In this document: positions 37,097 through 46,887 of the stretch, piece after piece
Numbering within the stretch: position 1 is the first letter of the stretch
Layout: the number at the start of each line of letters is the position of its first letter
Program-made: the position numbers and the translations under genes
Notes under the pieces: generated by a model
Databases searched by the model: none
What the model was told of the DNA's origin: nothing
What the model saw: only the letters and a program-made list of their open reading frames with translations
NCBI GenBank assembly: GCA_030268105.1
Contig: BSDZ01000080.1
Location: 1,054,001-1,118,000, forward strand
DNA from: Volvox africanus
Taxonomy: Eukaryota > Chlorophyta > Chlorophyceae > Chlamydomonadales > Volvocaceae
Reading direction: 5' to 3'
Length of the DNA stretch: 64,000 nt

Positions 37097-39973
37097 TTAG
37101 ACGTATCTGCGCTCCGCATGCGCAACCACCTCCCCTTTGCCTGCCACATAACCCGCTGCATACGCTGCATTTTTCAATGACGTCAACTGCATCTCCAACT
37201 CCGCCCTCAGCCGCGCCATGGCGTACGCATCCACTCGCCCCGATGACGTGGCCTCCTCCGGCGCCGTACCGCCCAGCAGGGCCGAGCAGGCCGCCCGCAA
37301 GAGCTCGTCCACCCGCGGCCCGACTGCAGTGAGAGAGGTGGTGGTGACTGCGGCTTTGGCGGCGACGCGCGGGTCGGTGCCTTTTCCAGCTTTGGCCTTC
37401 TTGGCTTCCTCTGTTAAGGGACAAGAACCATGCAGTGTGAAAGGTTTATCAAACCGGTTATATCCGGTTAGATTCTGTTAGTTTAGTTGAACGGCATCGG
37501 CTGCTTCCGTTGAAGCGACCAGCTCTTTTCCTCCCCTTCCTCTTCCTGGACATAGAACTCCTATCACTCCTGGTAACGACTTGCTGCTTTGCTTGGCTTA
37601 GTTTTATTTTTTGCTTAACTTGATTAAGTTTCCTGTCTTTGCTTTACATTTTTTACATTCTTTCATACATTCAGTCGAGGACAGGTGTGACACAGACATA
37701 GAGACTGTGGCATCAGCATCAGTACGATCAGCATCGAGGACGATGGTGCCAGTACGGCGCTTTCCTTACCTTCGGTCTGGTTTGGTTAGTGGAATCCCCC
37801 GCACTGCCATCCCTTCCAGAACCTCGTTCCCTCGCCACTGCGCGGCAGTGCAGCCACTTACTCGCAGGGGCAGTTTGTGCCGCCTTGAAGACTGGCGCTG
37901 GTGCTGGTGCAGCAGCCGGTGGCGCCGGTGACGGCGTGGCAGTGCCGCTGGCCATCGGGGGCGCCGCTGGCGCCGCCTCAGGCAGCGCCATTGGTGGCGG
38001 CTGTGTGGCGTCCGCGAGCGCCTTAAGGTCTGGCGGGTTATCCCGGTCTATCTTAGGGTCGGCCTCTAAATCCACGAAGACCGGCTCACCACCCAACGCC
38101 CTGTTAGTGTCGGGATTTGGCGAAAGGATGAATGGAACGCAGTACCACCATCGTCACCACCACCACCACCACCACAACAACAACAACAAGAATAACATCA
38201 ATGAATTCTTGAGTGATAATTCACACTCGTACAGTGTACGACCGGAACAATTCCAAAAAGAGTGAAATTCTGATTATCCCTAAAATATATATTGCCTGTC
38301 ATGACCATGGCATGGGATAACTTTCACAAGATTATGTGGTGGCTTGAGGTTAAGGCTTACGGTGACACCGCCGCAGCATAACTCTCTCTCTGTCTGTCTG
38401 TCTGTCTCTCTCTCTGTGCGTGTCTTTCCTTTGCCGCTTACCGTATTGCCGCGGCAAGCGCCCCTGGAGTCAACGCTAGTGACGTGGTGTTGACCAGCGG
38501 ATGCACGTACACAACGCCGCCGTCCGCCGAAACACTATCATGGTCCAGAATCTTGGCATCCAGCAGCAGCACCACATTGGCCGCCTCCGGGTTTGCTACA
38601 GCCAAGGGAGTGACGCTTCCCAGAGGCACCTGCCGGCACGTCACAGTACCGGTGATAAGCACAGGAGCACAACGGGACAGCAGTAGCAGCCACCAGCGTT
38701 GCGTTCCGTTGCTCGCTCGGGGCAGCAATCCACCCAATCTGCTAAACTAAATTGAAAAAAAAGAAATCCCAAATCTCACCCTTAAACTTCAACACATACC
38801 GACACATGCCTTATCCATGTCGGTCAGCATTACCCTGGCATTCTAGCCCTTAATTATCATCCGGATACAACCCACATCGAGAGCTCATCAACCAGATAAG
38901 ATAACAACACCAAATGATAAAAGTTGGTGATCGAGTTCTTGGTGGTACTTCTTGGTGCAACAAGAGAGTACGAACATGAAACTCAGTGACTGCACTTTCA
39001 ACATCGTACACGACTGTCGCTGACATCAGGTAATTAATTAACAGGTTTCGGAGAAAAAATATAGCGCTCGTGAGTGCGTTATGTGCCCCCTGGGCCCGAT
39101 GTTTAGGTCCCTCAATCCCCCCCAGCCCCCAAGGATTCGTTTTACTCCCCCTCCCCCAACTCCCCCCCCCTTGAGAGAGTTCCTGCACCCGGGTCCGTTC
39201 CCTAACCCGAAACCCATGCACGGAGACGCACACACATACACACACATGCGCGCGCATGGACACTTGTCTCTCAGCCCGGATCCCCAACCTGCAGGACGGA
39301 GGTCACCAGCTCTTCAGGAGCCATCCGGGTGCCGCTCTTGCCCACTCCCAGGCGGGCTGACAACACTTTGTGTGTCCGCACGGTTGCGTGCATGCGTGTG
39401 TTTGCGTGTGTGCGTGCGTGTTGGGAGAAAGGAAGTTAATTATCCGATTGAATGGCCATGTGTGTATATTTTGGAGAGTTTAGTCGGGGGTGTTAAGTGT
39501 GTGTAGGGTGACAGATCATGAGAGGGACAGTTGCAGCAGCCACGAAAAACGTTCGGTTTTCGTTTGTGAAGCCGTCTGCATTGCCTCTTCCGCCCCATAA
39601 ACTCAGGGGTCAAGCTCACCCTGCATATCAATTTTCGTGCTCGCCAGGGCTGTGACAATATAGCATCGGTGTTTCTTATCCTGCAGTAAGTTGGAAGTGG
39701 TGGCGACTCCAGGGTGGGTAAACTGTGAAAGACGGACATCGTACCTTCAGGAACAGATTTTTAAGGACCGTGTTTGGATTTCCAGGCAGGGCGTTGACCT
39801 GCGTTGACACGACAGTGCACTGCTGTCAATAAACTTGTCGGCTGGGATGGTCCGCCGCAGAGCCATTACCGTACCTGCGCCTCGACTGTCATCACTGGCG
39901 GATGTTCATAAATATCAAAAGAAATACCAGCGGCTTTGAGTTTAGCTATAATACCATCTTTGGTGAGGGCCAT
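37097..39973 (-). CDS. YbaK/PrdX-family prolyl-tRNA deacylase-like protein
   Basis: Seven exons (39973-39875, 39798-39745, 39680-39620, 39365-39289, 38629-38442, 38100-37862, 37410-37097) give 343 residues. The first 180 residues follow the ProXp/PrdX fold: an N-terminal helix and FDIYEHPPVMTVEAQ, then TVLKNLFLKDKKHRCYIVTAL with the conserved catalytic-region Lys, LSARLGVGKSGTRMAPEEL, VPLGSVTPLAVAN and VYVHPLVNTTSLALTP, ending FVDLEADPKIDRDNPPDLK. Such enzymes hydrolyse alanine mischarged on tRNA-Pro, or related errors; human PRORSD1 is a homologue. The last 150 residues are an added Ala/Pro linker followed by a helical Ala-rich segment with many charged residues, absent from bacterial PrdX and of unknown role. 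The start is the first ATG, directly upstream of the conserved N-terminal helix. All splice phases agree. Confidence 0.92.
38158..38415. repeat. CAC/CAA and TCTG short repeats in intron
   Basis: A CCA/ACA triplet run (38150-38190) and a CTCTGTCTG run (38380-38415) lie in the intron between the exons ending at 38442 and starting at 38100. Confidence 0.75.
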
Positions 39974-42900
39974 CTTTCTTGGAAGGCGTCGTAAATTCCG
40001 AAGGCTTCCACGCCTTTTTGGTCAAAACTGATTTTCATGTAGGTTCTGCTGCAGCTTCAGAGCATGAGGCAGCCTCCAAATTCTTTTTAATTCGGTTATC
40101 GACTGTCGTACGTCATTTCGAACGACCGATCATCAAGGACGGCCCGTTATGAGCCGCAGATAATACTATGACTTGGAGCTGTATTAATATAACTTGTAAG
40201 AGTGAAAGATGCAGAAGCAGCCCTCAAGCATTAAATTAAACTTTGAAGTGGTTTAATAGCCGCCTTGTGAGACTAGTCGGATTAACATTTTGATTATCTT
40301 AAAGCCTATGTTTCAAATAGGTATAATCACGTGCTGAAAGAGGGTACACGGGAGGTGTTGGCTTTGCGATTGGAGTCTGTGTGGTACGAACACCATGGTG
40401 CGAGTCCACATTGAGTTCAGGTAGCGCAACAGCAGTTATCAACCAGTTTACGGTTCAATGATAGTTTATATTACCTGGCCGCGTTTCCCGCGCAACAGTG
40501 GCGGCCTTGAGCTCCTATTCGGCAACCAAAAGGATCATGATGTCGATGTCCCTGTTCAGGATGGGCAGCAGGTGTGCATGTGGTGGCCTTAGGGCCTCAA
40601 GCTGTACAAGGGCCAAATGGCTTTGGGGCCAAGTATCTTCCCTGCTAACATGAGTGGGAATCCCCGTGAGTCGACCCAAGACCGTGTCCGACCCCGGCTA
40701 TTATGCCATTATCCTGTCCGCAGGGATTGACGGCAGGGCATCTCATAGCCTGGGCGCGTGACAACATGTTACGAGAACGGCCTGAGCTTTTTGTGAAAGG
40801 AAGCACCGTGTACGTCCCAGGGCTTAAAAAAGACTTGCTTGGCAGTTGTTGATCTGCACAACCTCATCGTCCGTCTGGATCTGCCTGCCTGTATGCATGC
40901 ATTCATGCCAAACAAATTTCATATTTCTGTAGCGAGCATGACAGCAATAAAGGTTTTTGTGGACGCTTGTGACGGAATTGCGTGCAGGCGCCCTGGTATA
41001 CTCGTCCTGATCAACGAGTGCGACTGGGAACTCAGGTATATTACTGCCCAGCTCCGCATTCCACGCCACTTGACACGCAGTGAAGTGACGCAAAGAAAAT
41101 ATTTCCCCCAACTTTCCCCCACCTGCTCCCCTCAGTGGTGCTGCCGAATCCCTCATTAACGATGGCGATTGTGTTGTGTTTATTTCGACATTACATGGTG
41201 GTTAGGCGGTCAAGAGCAGTCAGGAGCCGTGGGTGAATAGGAGGTCATGCGATGTGTGCTCTTCAATCTAAAGTATCTTGCACTGTGGGAGGATTCGCCC
41301 AACGCTTATTGCATTTGGTCTGGTTCTGGTCCGGTTCTGGAGCAGGTAGGGTTGATGGCCAACAAGATGCGTAAGATGCTTACAGTGCCTATCAGAAACG
41401 TTGATTTTTACACATAGGTTATCGTCATCTGATACGACCGTCTGGCTGTAAAGTCAAAATTATAATGTAGAGGTTGAGTTGACCTCAACAACGGAATGCG
41501 CGTGTGAGTGCCACACCCACAAGCCAGTCCCGCATAATGGCAGTCATCACTGCATGATTGTCTATAACAAAATTGGTTGCGCAAGTTTAGCATTAGCCAT
41601 GTGTTGTATCTCTGTGTTAATATCCGCCAAACTGTTTAGGCCCGATCGGAAGATGTCCAGTTTCCTGACCATCCTGGATATTAGCCTTGGATACCCCAGG
41701 ATACTACATCATGTCAAGGCCACGACTTCTCACTATTGCTCTGCACTGTTAGGGTTTTAGGGTTTACTTGTAGCACTTGTAGTTGCTGCCCACCATGTAC
41801 CTAACCAGGTGGAAAACTGGAAATGGTCTCAGTGTATGTGCTGAACGTCATTAAGTCCTGGGCATACATGCACATGCAGAGGCCATCAGGCTGGAGAACC
41901 CCACGGACCTGGTGAAACTGCTTGACATTGACTATAAACTAGCTTATGAACAAATTGTTCTTTTGCCTCTGGAAGAACAACAGGTTTGGGTAGCTTCATT
42001 TCATCATTTGCATACGTACATTGATAAGTTTTCCATGCAAAAATTTCTTTTCATTGGGCCTTTAGGGCGAGACGCAGGAAGAGAGGAGCCCCCAGGCGAT
42101 TGCTGCCCCAGGAGTACGCCCCAGCGGAGACGTCACAACGTCTAAAATAAAACTGCTAGTCAGTTTAGACTTTGCTTAAATGGATAAAGCTTTGGTAGGC
42201 GACCGGTCGGTGGACTAGATCCTGGATCCCCGCCTAGCTACGTATTTCAGCCCCGTGCCTTCCCTCACCTGGCGCTTAGGTCCGTTGCCAGGATGCTTTT
42301 GCATCCACGAACTGGCCACAAGAGCAAGGAAACGATTCAGTGGGATATCTGGCGACCAGGTTAATGTCACATGCACATACAGCTACCAACGCAACAACGC
42401 ATTATCGCACGCGTCATTCACCTCACTGCAGCAGATATTTTGCCACACTAATCATCAAATCAGCTGCAGACTCTAGGGGTGTGCAGCTGATGTCAGTGCA
42501 CACCACCTGCTCCAGCGTGGCCAGGCTGTCCTTATTAATAGACTTGCCAAGCAGTGGGTGAAGGAGTGCCGCTGCAGGAGTGGAGCTGCAAGTGGTTGTC
42601 CTAGCGGACCTGAAGAGTGGGATGCAGCCCTTACTGATAGATCACCTTAAAAGTGATGCTGGAAAAAATATGGGGGCCTGCCACCTGTGGCGTACGTCTC
42701 CCACTTGTTCGGAATAATGGACCCTAGCTAAACCTGGAGCCCCAGTGTATACTATCTTCGGGTATCTACGGGTAGTGTCCAGGATGGACCGTATATGGTC
42801 ATCTTCCGATCGGGCCTTTGCTTTGGCGGATACAACAGAGATACAACACAGTGCAGGGCGATGGAGGAGGTGGCCATGCGCTTCCACTATCCGCTTGCCT

Positions 42901-43500
42901 TAGCCCGCCACTTCATAGGCACGCACGCTCCATTGATGCTTCATGACTGCGACCTCTTTGCCGCCCAATTTCCTGCATCTGAGGCCCGCTCCAGCCGTGG
43001 GTGGGCCAGGGCGTCCGCAGATAGGCAATCTCGACCCAGCACGGCCTACCCTAAGGTTGTCGTATTCATGATCAGGATCCAGGGCTCTATGTATATACAT
43101 ATATTTATATATATATAGAGAGAGAGTAGTATATGTATGTGTACATATTTACATCGGCCAAGTGGCAGGAGCTGCCGCTGGGGGTGTTCGTCCTGTGGGG
43201 GTGCACAGCCTCACTATATCCGCCGTGACACTTTCTTCATTTGTCACGTGCCGAGAATACTCTATCCGGTCGGGGTGGTTGAGGTGGTTATTGAATCCGG
43301 TCTGGAGACCCCACCATCGTGTTTGCCGCCCGTTTTGTGACCACCACATCGCTGCTGTGGCTGCTGCTGCTGCTGCCTTCACGAAGGCTGCGGAGGACGT
43401 CCTTCGCCTTACTGACCGCGCGCCTCAGCAATTGCGGCAAAACGGCAACGGTGGAAGCCGAAGTTCTGACTCCATGTTCTGCTGCAGTCATCCCTGACAA
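39974..43500. other. Repeat-rich DNA without a clear gene
   Basis: No frame with recognisable domains. The region holds a divergent inverted repeat (41601-41710 with 42745-42852) and AT-rich runs near 43085-43135. The first few hundred bases should include the promoter of the minus-strand prolyl-tRNA deacylase-like gene. The decayed look and position next to a retroelement suggest old transposon debris. Confidence 0.45.
41601..42852. repeat. Inverted repeat pair about 1.1 kb apart
   Basis: Plus-strand 41601-41710 resembles the reverse complement of 42745-42852. They share GTTGTATCTCTGT, ATCCGCCAAA, GGCCCGATCGGAAGATG and CCATCCTGGA, then a diverged GATACCC stretch. Overall similarity is about 75%. 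These could be old terminal inverted repeats or two dispersed copies of a repeat in opposite orientation. Confidence 0.7.
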
Positions 43501-43511
43501 CGCGGTTTGTC

Positions 43512-45101
43512 ATGATGAAGCAGCACTTTTGTTATGGGGTGGCTTTGTCATGCAAGCTGTCACTGTCACTGTCACTGTCACTGTCACTGTCACTGTCACT
43601 GTCACTGTCACTGTCACTGTCACTGTCACTGTCACTGTCACTGTCACTGTCACTGTCACTGTCACTGTCACTGTCACTGTCACTGTCACTGTCACTGTCA
43701 CTGTCACTGTCACTGTCACTGTCACTGTCACTGTCACTGTCACTGTCACTGTCACTGCAAACAGCGGCCCTGCTCATCCGCACGGAGGCCGCAGCCTTGC
43801 GTCGGTTGCGGCCCGCCAAGGCGCTGCCCCTGCACCTCAGGGTAGGGACAGGGGAAGTTTTAGGAGTGAATACCGCGCTTGCTCAGCATGTCTTCTTTCC
43901 GGCAGCAGCAGGGGGTGAGGGGATATGTGTCTTGGAGCTGCCGGGCGGCCTTGCATCGGGCCTGCTTGCGTGTTTGGGTTTGGGGTTTCGTGTTCAGCGT
44001 TACGTTCATTTGTCCTGCGACGCCCGCGAGCGGCTCGCAGTGTCCCGGCTGGTGCCAATTTGGGCGCTTCATTTCGCCGGTCAGCTCGCCGCAGGTGCCT
44101 GGGACCCGCAGCTGGTCCCGGCCTTCAGCATTCCTGCTGACCTGCTGTACTGGGCGGCCTCGGCTGCAGCTGCCGAGGCCTTGGGTTTTGGGGACGAGTC
44201 TGTGTGGATCGTTGTAGGTAGCTGGGCTGGGAACAGTGTGTGGAGTGCTGCGCAAATTGTCGGATTTTTGGGGGGTTTTCAGCAGTTTCGTCGTGAGCGG
44301 CGCCTTTCACCGCCGGCCTTCCTCTTGGAGGGTCCCTTCGTCAATGTCAACGCGGCGCCGGATGCTGGGTGGCTCTTTGGGCTGCCTGTGCTCCTGGATG
44401 CCGCCGTCACTGGCGCGGCGGTTCACCGTTTGAGCTGCCTCTACACCAACCTCGCTAACGCGGTGCACTTTCAGCACTGCGTCACAGAGTTGCGCCCGCC
44501 TGATGGGCGTGACCTAGCCGCGCTGCTGCCGGCCGGTCGTGTGCCGGCGGCGGCGTGCACGGTCCTGACCCCGCCGTACGTGGCGTGTGATTTAACAGGA
44601 CGGCCGTGGGTGGCCTTGCCACCGCCTGCGGTCACCGGCACACCACTGCGCGCGGGCCCCATCCGCGCGCCCTGCCAGGTCACCGCCGCTGACTACACAG
44701 CGGCGGCGGGCTTCTGGCTACGGACGTCGCGGGACTTCATGCTGGAGCTGGAGCTGGAGCTGCTGGAGCGGTCGTCTCCGCCGCCGGTCTTCCAGGTCGC
44801 GCTTTCCCTCTGCATGGTGCTGCATCGCGCTTTCATCACGCCCCATGACATGCAGTATCCTGCGACGAAGCACCTCACGGCCTTGCCGCAGTGGGGGGGG
44901 ATCCGATCTGACCCCGCTGGCTCCCGTAGCTGCACTCGCGGCTGTGGGATCGGTGGCGAGACTGGCGGCTGGGATGACACACAACTCAGCCATGGTGGAT
45001 GCGGACAACCTGCTCACACCGTGGGCCTGCGCCCTGCTCTCACAGCGGGCGCCTGGGCTCACGGTGGTGATGGCCACTGCTGCAGTAGCGGCGGCTGCTG
45101 A
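43512..45101 (+). CDS. Retroelement frame with catalytically degenerate DNMT3-like domain
   Basis: The frame after the satellite (from about 43757) encodes a domain whose order of motifs follows DNMT3-type cytosine-5 methyltransferases. The SAM-site-like segment is [20 protein letters not shown] then [10 protein letters not shown]. Then comes [15 protein letters not shown] where the family has GGSPCNDLS, then [10 protein letters not shown], an ENV-like stretch, and [26 protein letters not shown] where the family has NPVMIDA..VSAAHRARYFWGNL. The Pro-Cys catalytic dipeptide is replaced by Trp-Ala and the HRARY arginines are altered, so it is probably inactive. The assignment is by motif order from memory, not an alignment. 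The frame continues to 45101, overlapping the integrase frame; an eight-G run at about 44892-44899 is a likely frameshift point. The true start is unknown. Confidence 0.6.
   Translation: MMKQHFCYGVALSCKLSLSLSLSLSLSLSLSLSLSLSLSLSLSLSLSLSLSLSLSLSLSLSLSLSLSLSLSLSLSLSLSLSLQTAALLIRTEAAALRRLRPAKALPLHLRVGTGEVLGVNTALAQHVFFPAAAGGEGICVLELPGGLASGLLACLGLGFRVQRYVHLSCDARERLAVSRLVPIWALHFAGQLAAGAWDPQLVPAFSIPADLLYWAASAAAAEALGFGDESVWIVVGSWAGNSVWSAAQIVGFLGGFQQFRRERRLSPPAFLLEGPFVNVNAAPDAGWLFGLPVLLDAAVTGAAVHRLSCLYTNLANAVHFQHCVTELRPPDGRDLAALLPAGRVPAAACTVLTPPYVACDLTGRPWVALPPPAVTGTPLRAGPIRAPCQVTAADYTAAAGFWLRTSRDFMLELELELLERSSPPPVFQVALSLCMVLHRAFITPHDMQYPATKHLTALPQWGGIRSDPAGSRSCTRGCGIGGETGGWDDTQLSHGGCGQPAHTVGLRPALTAGAWAHGGDGHCCSSGGC
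43558..43756. repeat. CACTGT hexanucleotide satellite (about 33 units)
   Basis: Perfect CACTGT array, open in all reading frames (Leu-Ser, Thr-Val, His-Cys, Ser-Asp). It lies at the upstream edge of the methyltransferase-like sequence and may mark the element's 5' breakpoint. Confidence 0.97.
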
Positions 45102-46887
45102 GGTACAGGAGAATGCCTTGGCGGAGGGCCAAGACCCTGACGTCTGGCGTGATACGTCAACGCTGGCGTTCCTTCGTGGGGCGCCGGCGGGGGTCACGGA
45201 GGAGGACGGGCGGCCGGCGCGACGCGTGCTTCGATGGGCCGCATTGTACCGGTGGGCGGGGGATCAACTGCTCAGAGCTCTCAGTGACGGCTCGACACGG
45301 GTCTGCCCGCCGCCCGAAGACAGGGAGGCCATCGTGCGGCGAGTCCATGCGGTGGCCCACCTTGGCATTCGGCGGACACTGGCGTTGGTGCAGCTGGGCT
45401 ACTGGTGGTACCGGATGCTTCGAACCGTGCAGGAGGTTGTGCGCGGCTGCAAGCTGTGCGATATGACCAACAGCATTGGTACGGCGCGCCCGGTGCAACT
45501 GCAGCCCCTGGCGATCAGGGGCATGTTCTACCGCTGGGGCGTGGACCTAGCGGGGCCTCTGCCGCCCACCGAGCCGTTTGGCTTCACCTTCGTCATGGTC
45601 TGCATCGAACACTTCACCAAGCACGCGGAGTTCTACCCGCTGCGCAGCAAGCAACCTGAGGAGACCTCCCGTGGTCTGTTAGAGCTCATCACTCACTTCT
45701 CGGCTCCTGCCGAGGTGCTCACGGATCGTGGGGGAGAATTCCAGGGGACCTTTCATCAACTTCTACACCAGTGTTTCGTCGACCATCGCTTCACCTCTGC
45801 CAGTCACCCGCAAGCAGTCGGGGCGGCCGAGCGGATGGTGCGAGTGGTGAAGGCGGCACTACGCAAGTATTGTGCGGACGTCAAGAGGAGCGATACCTGG
45901 GACCAACACCTCTCCTGGCTGGCACTCGCCTACCGCTGCTCACTGCAGGCTTCGACTCGGTACTCACCGTATGAACTCATGTACGGCGTGAAGCCGATCG
46001 TTCCTCCTGCCGTGCGGGAGCGGATGGCAGAGCCGCTGGGGTTCACGGGCAAGGGATCTGAGGAGAGCTACGTGGCCGCACTCCATGAGCGCGCCGCGCT
46101 GCTGCGGCGGCACATGCCCATCGCGGCAGCCAACCTGCTCATCGCGCAACACCGGGACACGCAGCGCTATGCCCACGTGCGGTCGGGCCGGTACCGGCCT
46201 CCGTCATTGGAACTTGCCCCCGGTGACTACGTCTACGTGCGGCGCACTGCGGTGCACAACACACTGCAGCTGCCAGTCCACGATGAGGTGCTGCGCATTG
46301 AGCGGGTGGGGCCCATGGGTGTTGTAGTCCTGGTGGGGAAGAATGGGGAGCGTATGAGGAGGCGCATGGAACAGTTGAGGCCGTGCCACCTGGTTGACAT
46401 CGATCCGATAGTGGACCCGCGGCTTCAGCGGCCATCAGCGGATCTTGCTGGTGAGGTCTGTCACTCGCCGCACGATGAGGCGCACATGCTGCTGTGTGAT
46501 GCATGCGGGACGGGTTGGCACCTCCAGTGCCTCACCCCGCCGCTCAGCGGCGTGCCGCCCGGCCAGTGGGTCTGCCCGGAGTGTGTCAGGCTCAAGCGTG
46601 AAGCCCCGACAGGGCCAGAGATGGCCCTGCCGGAGGCGGAGGCGGTTCTTTTCCCCAACACCGCCACGCGGCGTCGGGATGCAGAGGCCGCCGCCCTCAA
46701 TGGGAAGCGAGTCAGGCGTGTCGTACATGCGAGCCAGGGCGGGCGGCGGCAGAAGGTGGTGACGTTGGGTACATTACGTTTTCGTGGAGCGTTGGCGCGG
46801 CCACACTACTTCTTCATAGAGTGGGATGGTGGGTCGGCCGAGGAGGTTAATCTCTCTGTGGCCAAGCGCCTGATCGTGGCTGGATGA
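44845..46887 (+). CDS. Ty3/gypsy-type integrase with C-terminal PHD finger
   Basis: Frame of 680 residues. About a quarter of the way in lies the integrase zinc-binding motif (HAVAH, then GCKLCD: H-X3-H, C-X2-C). The DDE core follows: WGVDLAGPL with the first Asp, LTDRGGEF with the second, and GAAERM with the Glu 34 residues later. Next come YSPYELMYG and a GPY-like C-terminal stretch (LELAPGDYVYVRR, LRIERVGPMGVVVL). A PHD finger lies at about 46455-46590 (EVCHSPHDE, LLCDACGTGWHLQC, GQWVCPEC); seven of eight zinc ligands are present, the first Cys being Gly. A 60-residue tail contains HYFFIEWDGG. Integrases insert element cDNA; PHD fingers commonly read the histone H3 tail, so targeting of insertion to marked chromatin is a fair inference, parallel to the chromodomain of chromoviruses. 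The intact frame suggests recent activity. Confidence 0.88.
   Translation: MTCSILRRSTSRPCRSGGGSDLTPLAPVAALAAVGSVARLAAGMTHNSAMVDADNLLTPWACALLSQRAPGLTVVMATAAVAAAAEVQENALAEGQDPDVWRDTSTLAFLRGAPAGVTEEDGRPARRVLRWAALYRWAGDQLLRALSDGSTRVCPPPEDREAIVRRVHAVAHLGIRRTLALVQLGYWWYRMLRTVQEVVRGCKLCDMTNSIGTARPVQLQPLAIRGMFYRWGVDLAGPLPPTEPFGFTFVMVCIEHFTKHAEFYPLRSKQPEETSRGLLELITHFSAPAEVLTDRGGEFQGTFHQLLHQCFVDHRFTSASHPQAVGAAERMVRVVKAALRKYCADVKRSDTWDQHLSWLALAYRCSLQASTRYSPYELMYGVKPIVPPAVRERMAEPLGFTGKGSEESYVAALHERAALLRRHMPIAAANLLIAQHRDTQRYAHVRSGRYRPPSLELAPGDYVYVRRTAVHNTLQLPVHDEVLRIERVGPMGVVVLVGKNGERMRRRMEQLRPCHLVDIDPIVDPRLQRPSADLAGEVCHSPHDEAHMLLCDACGTGWHLQCLTPPLSGVPPGQWVCPECVRLKREAPTGPEMALPEAEAVLFPNTATRRRDAEAAALNGKRVRRVVHASQGGRRQKVVTLGTLRFRGALARPHYFFIEWDGGSAEEVNLSVAKRLIVAG

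Larger units (their letters stand above)
43512..46887 (+). mobile_element. Retroelement fragment: DNMT3-like domain, integrase, PHD finger
   Basis: Two overlapping frames read in the same direction. The first carries a cytosine-methyltransferase-like domain. The second carries an HHCC-DDE integrase of Ty3/gypsy type followed by a PHD finger. No gag, protease, reverse transcriptase or RNase H is seen, and no pair of long terminal repeats was found, so the 5' part is lost or lies beyond a break near the CACTGT satellite at 43558. The sequence after the stop (purine-rich run at about 46902-46917) could be a polypurine tract. Confidence 0.8.
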
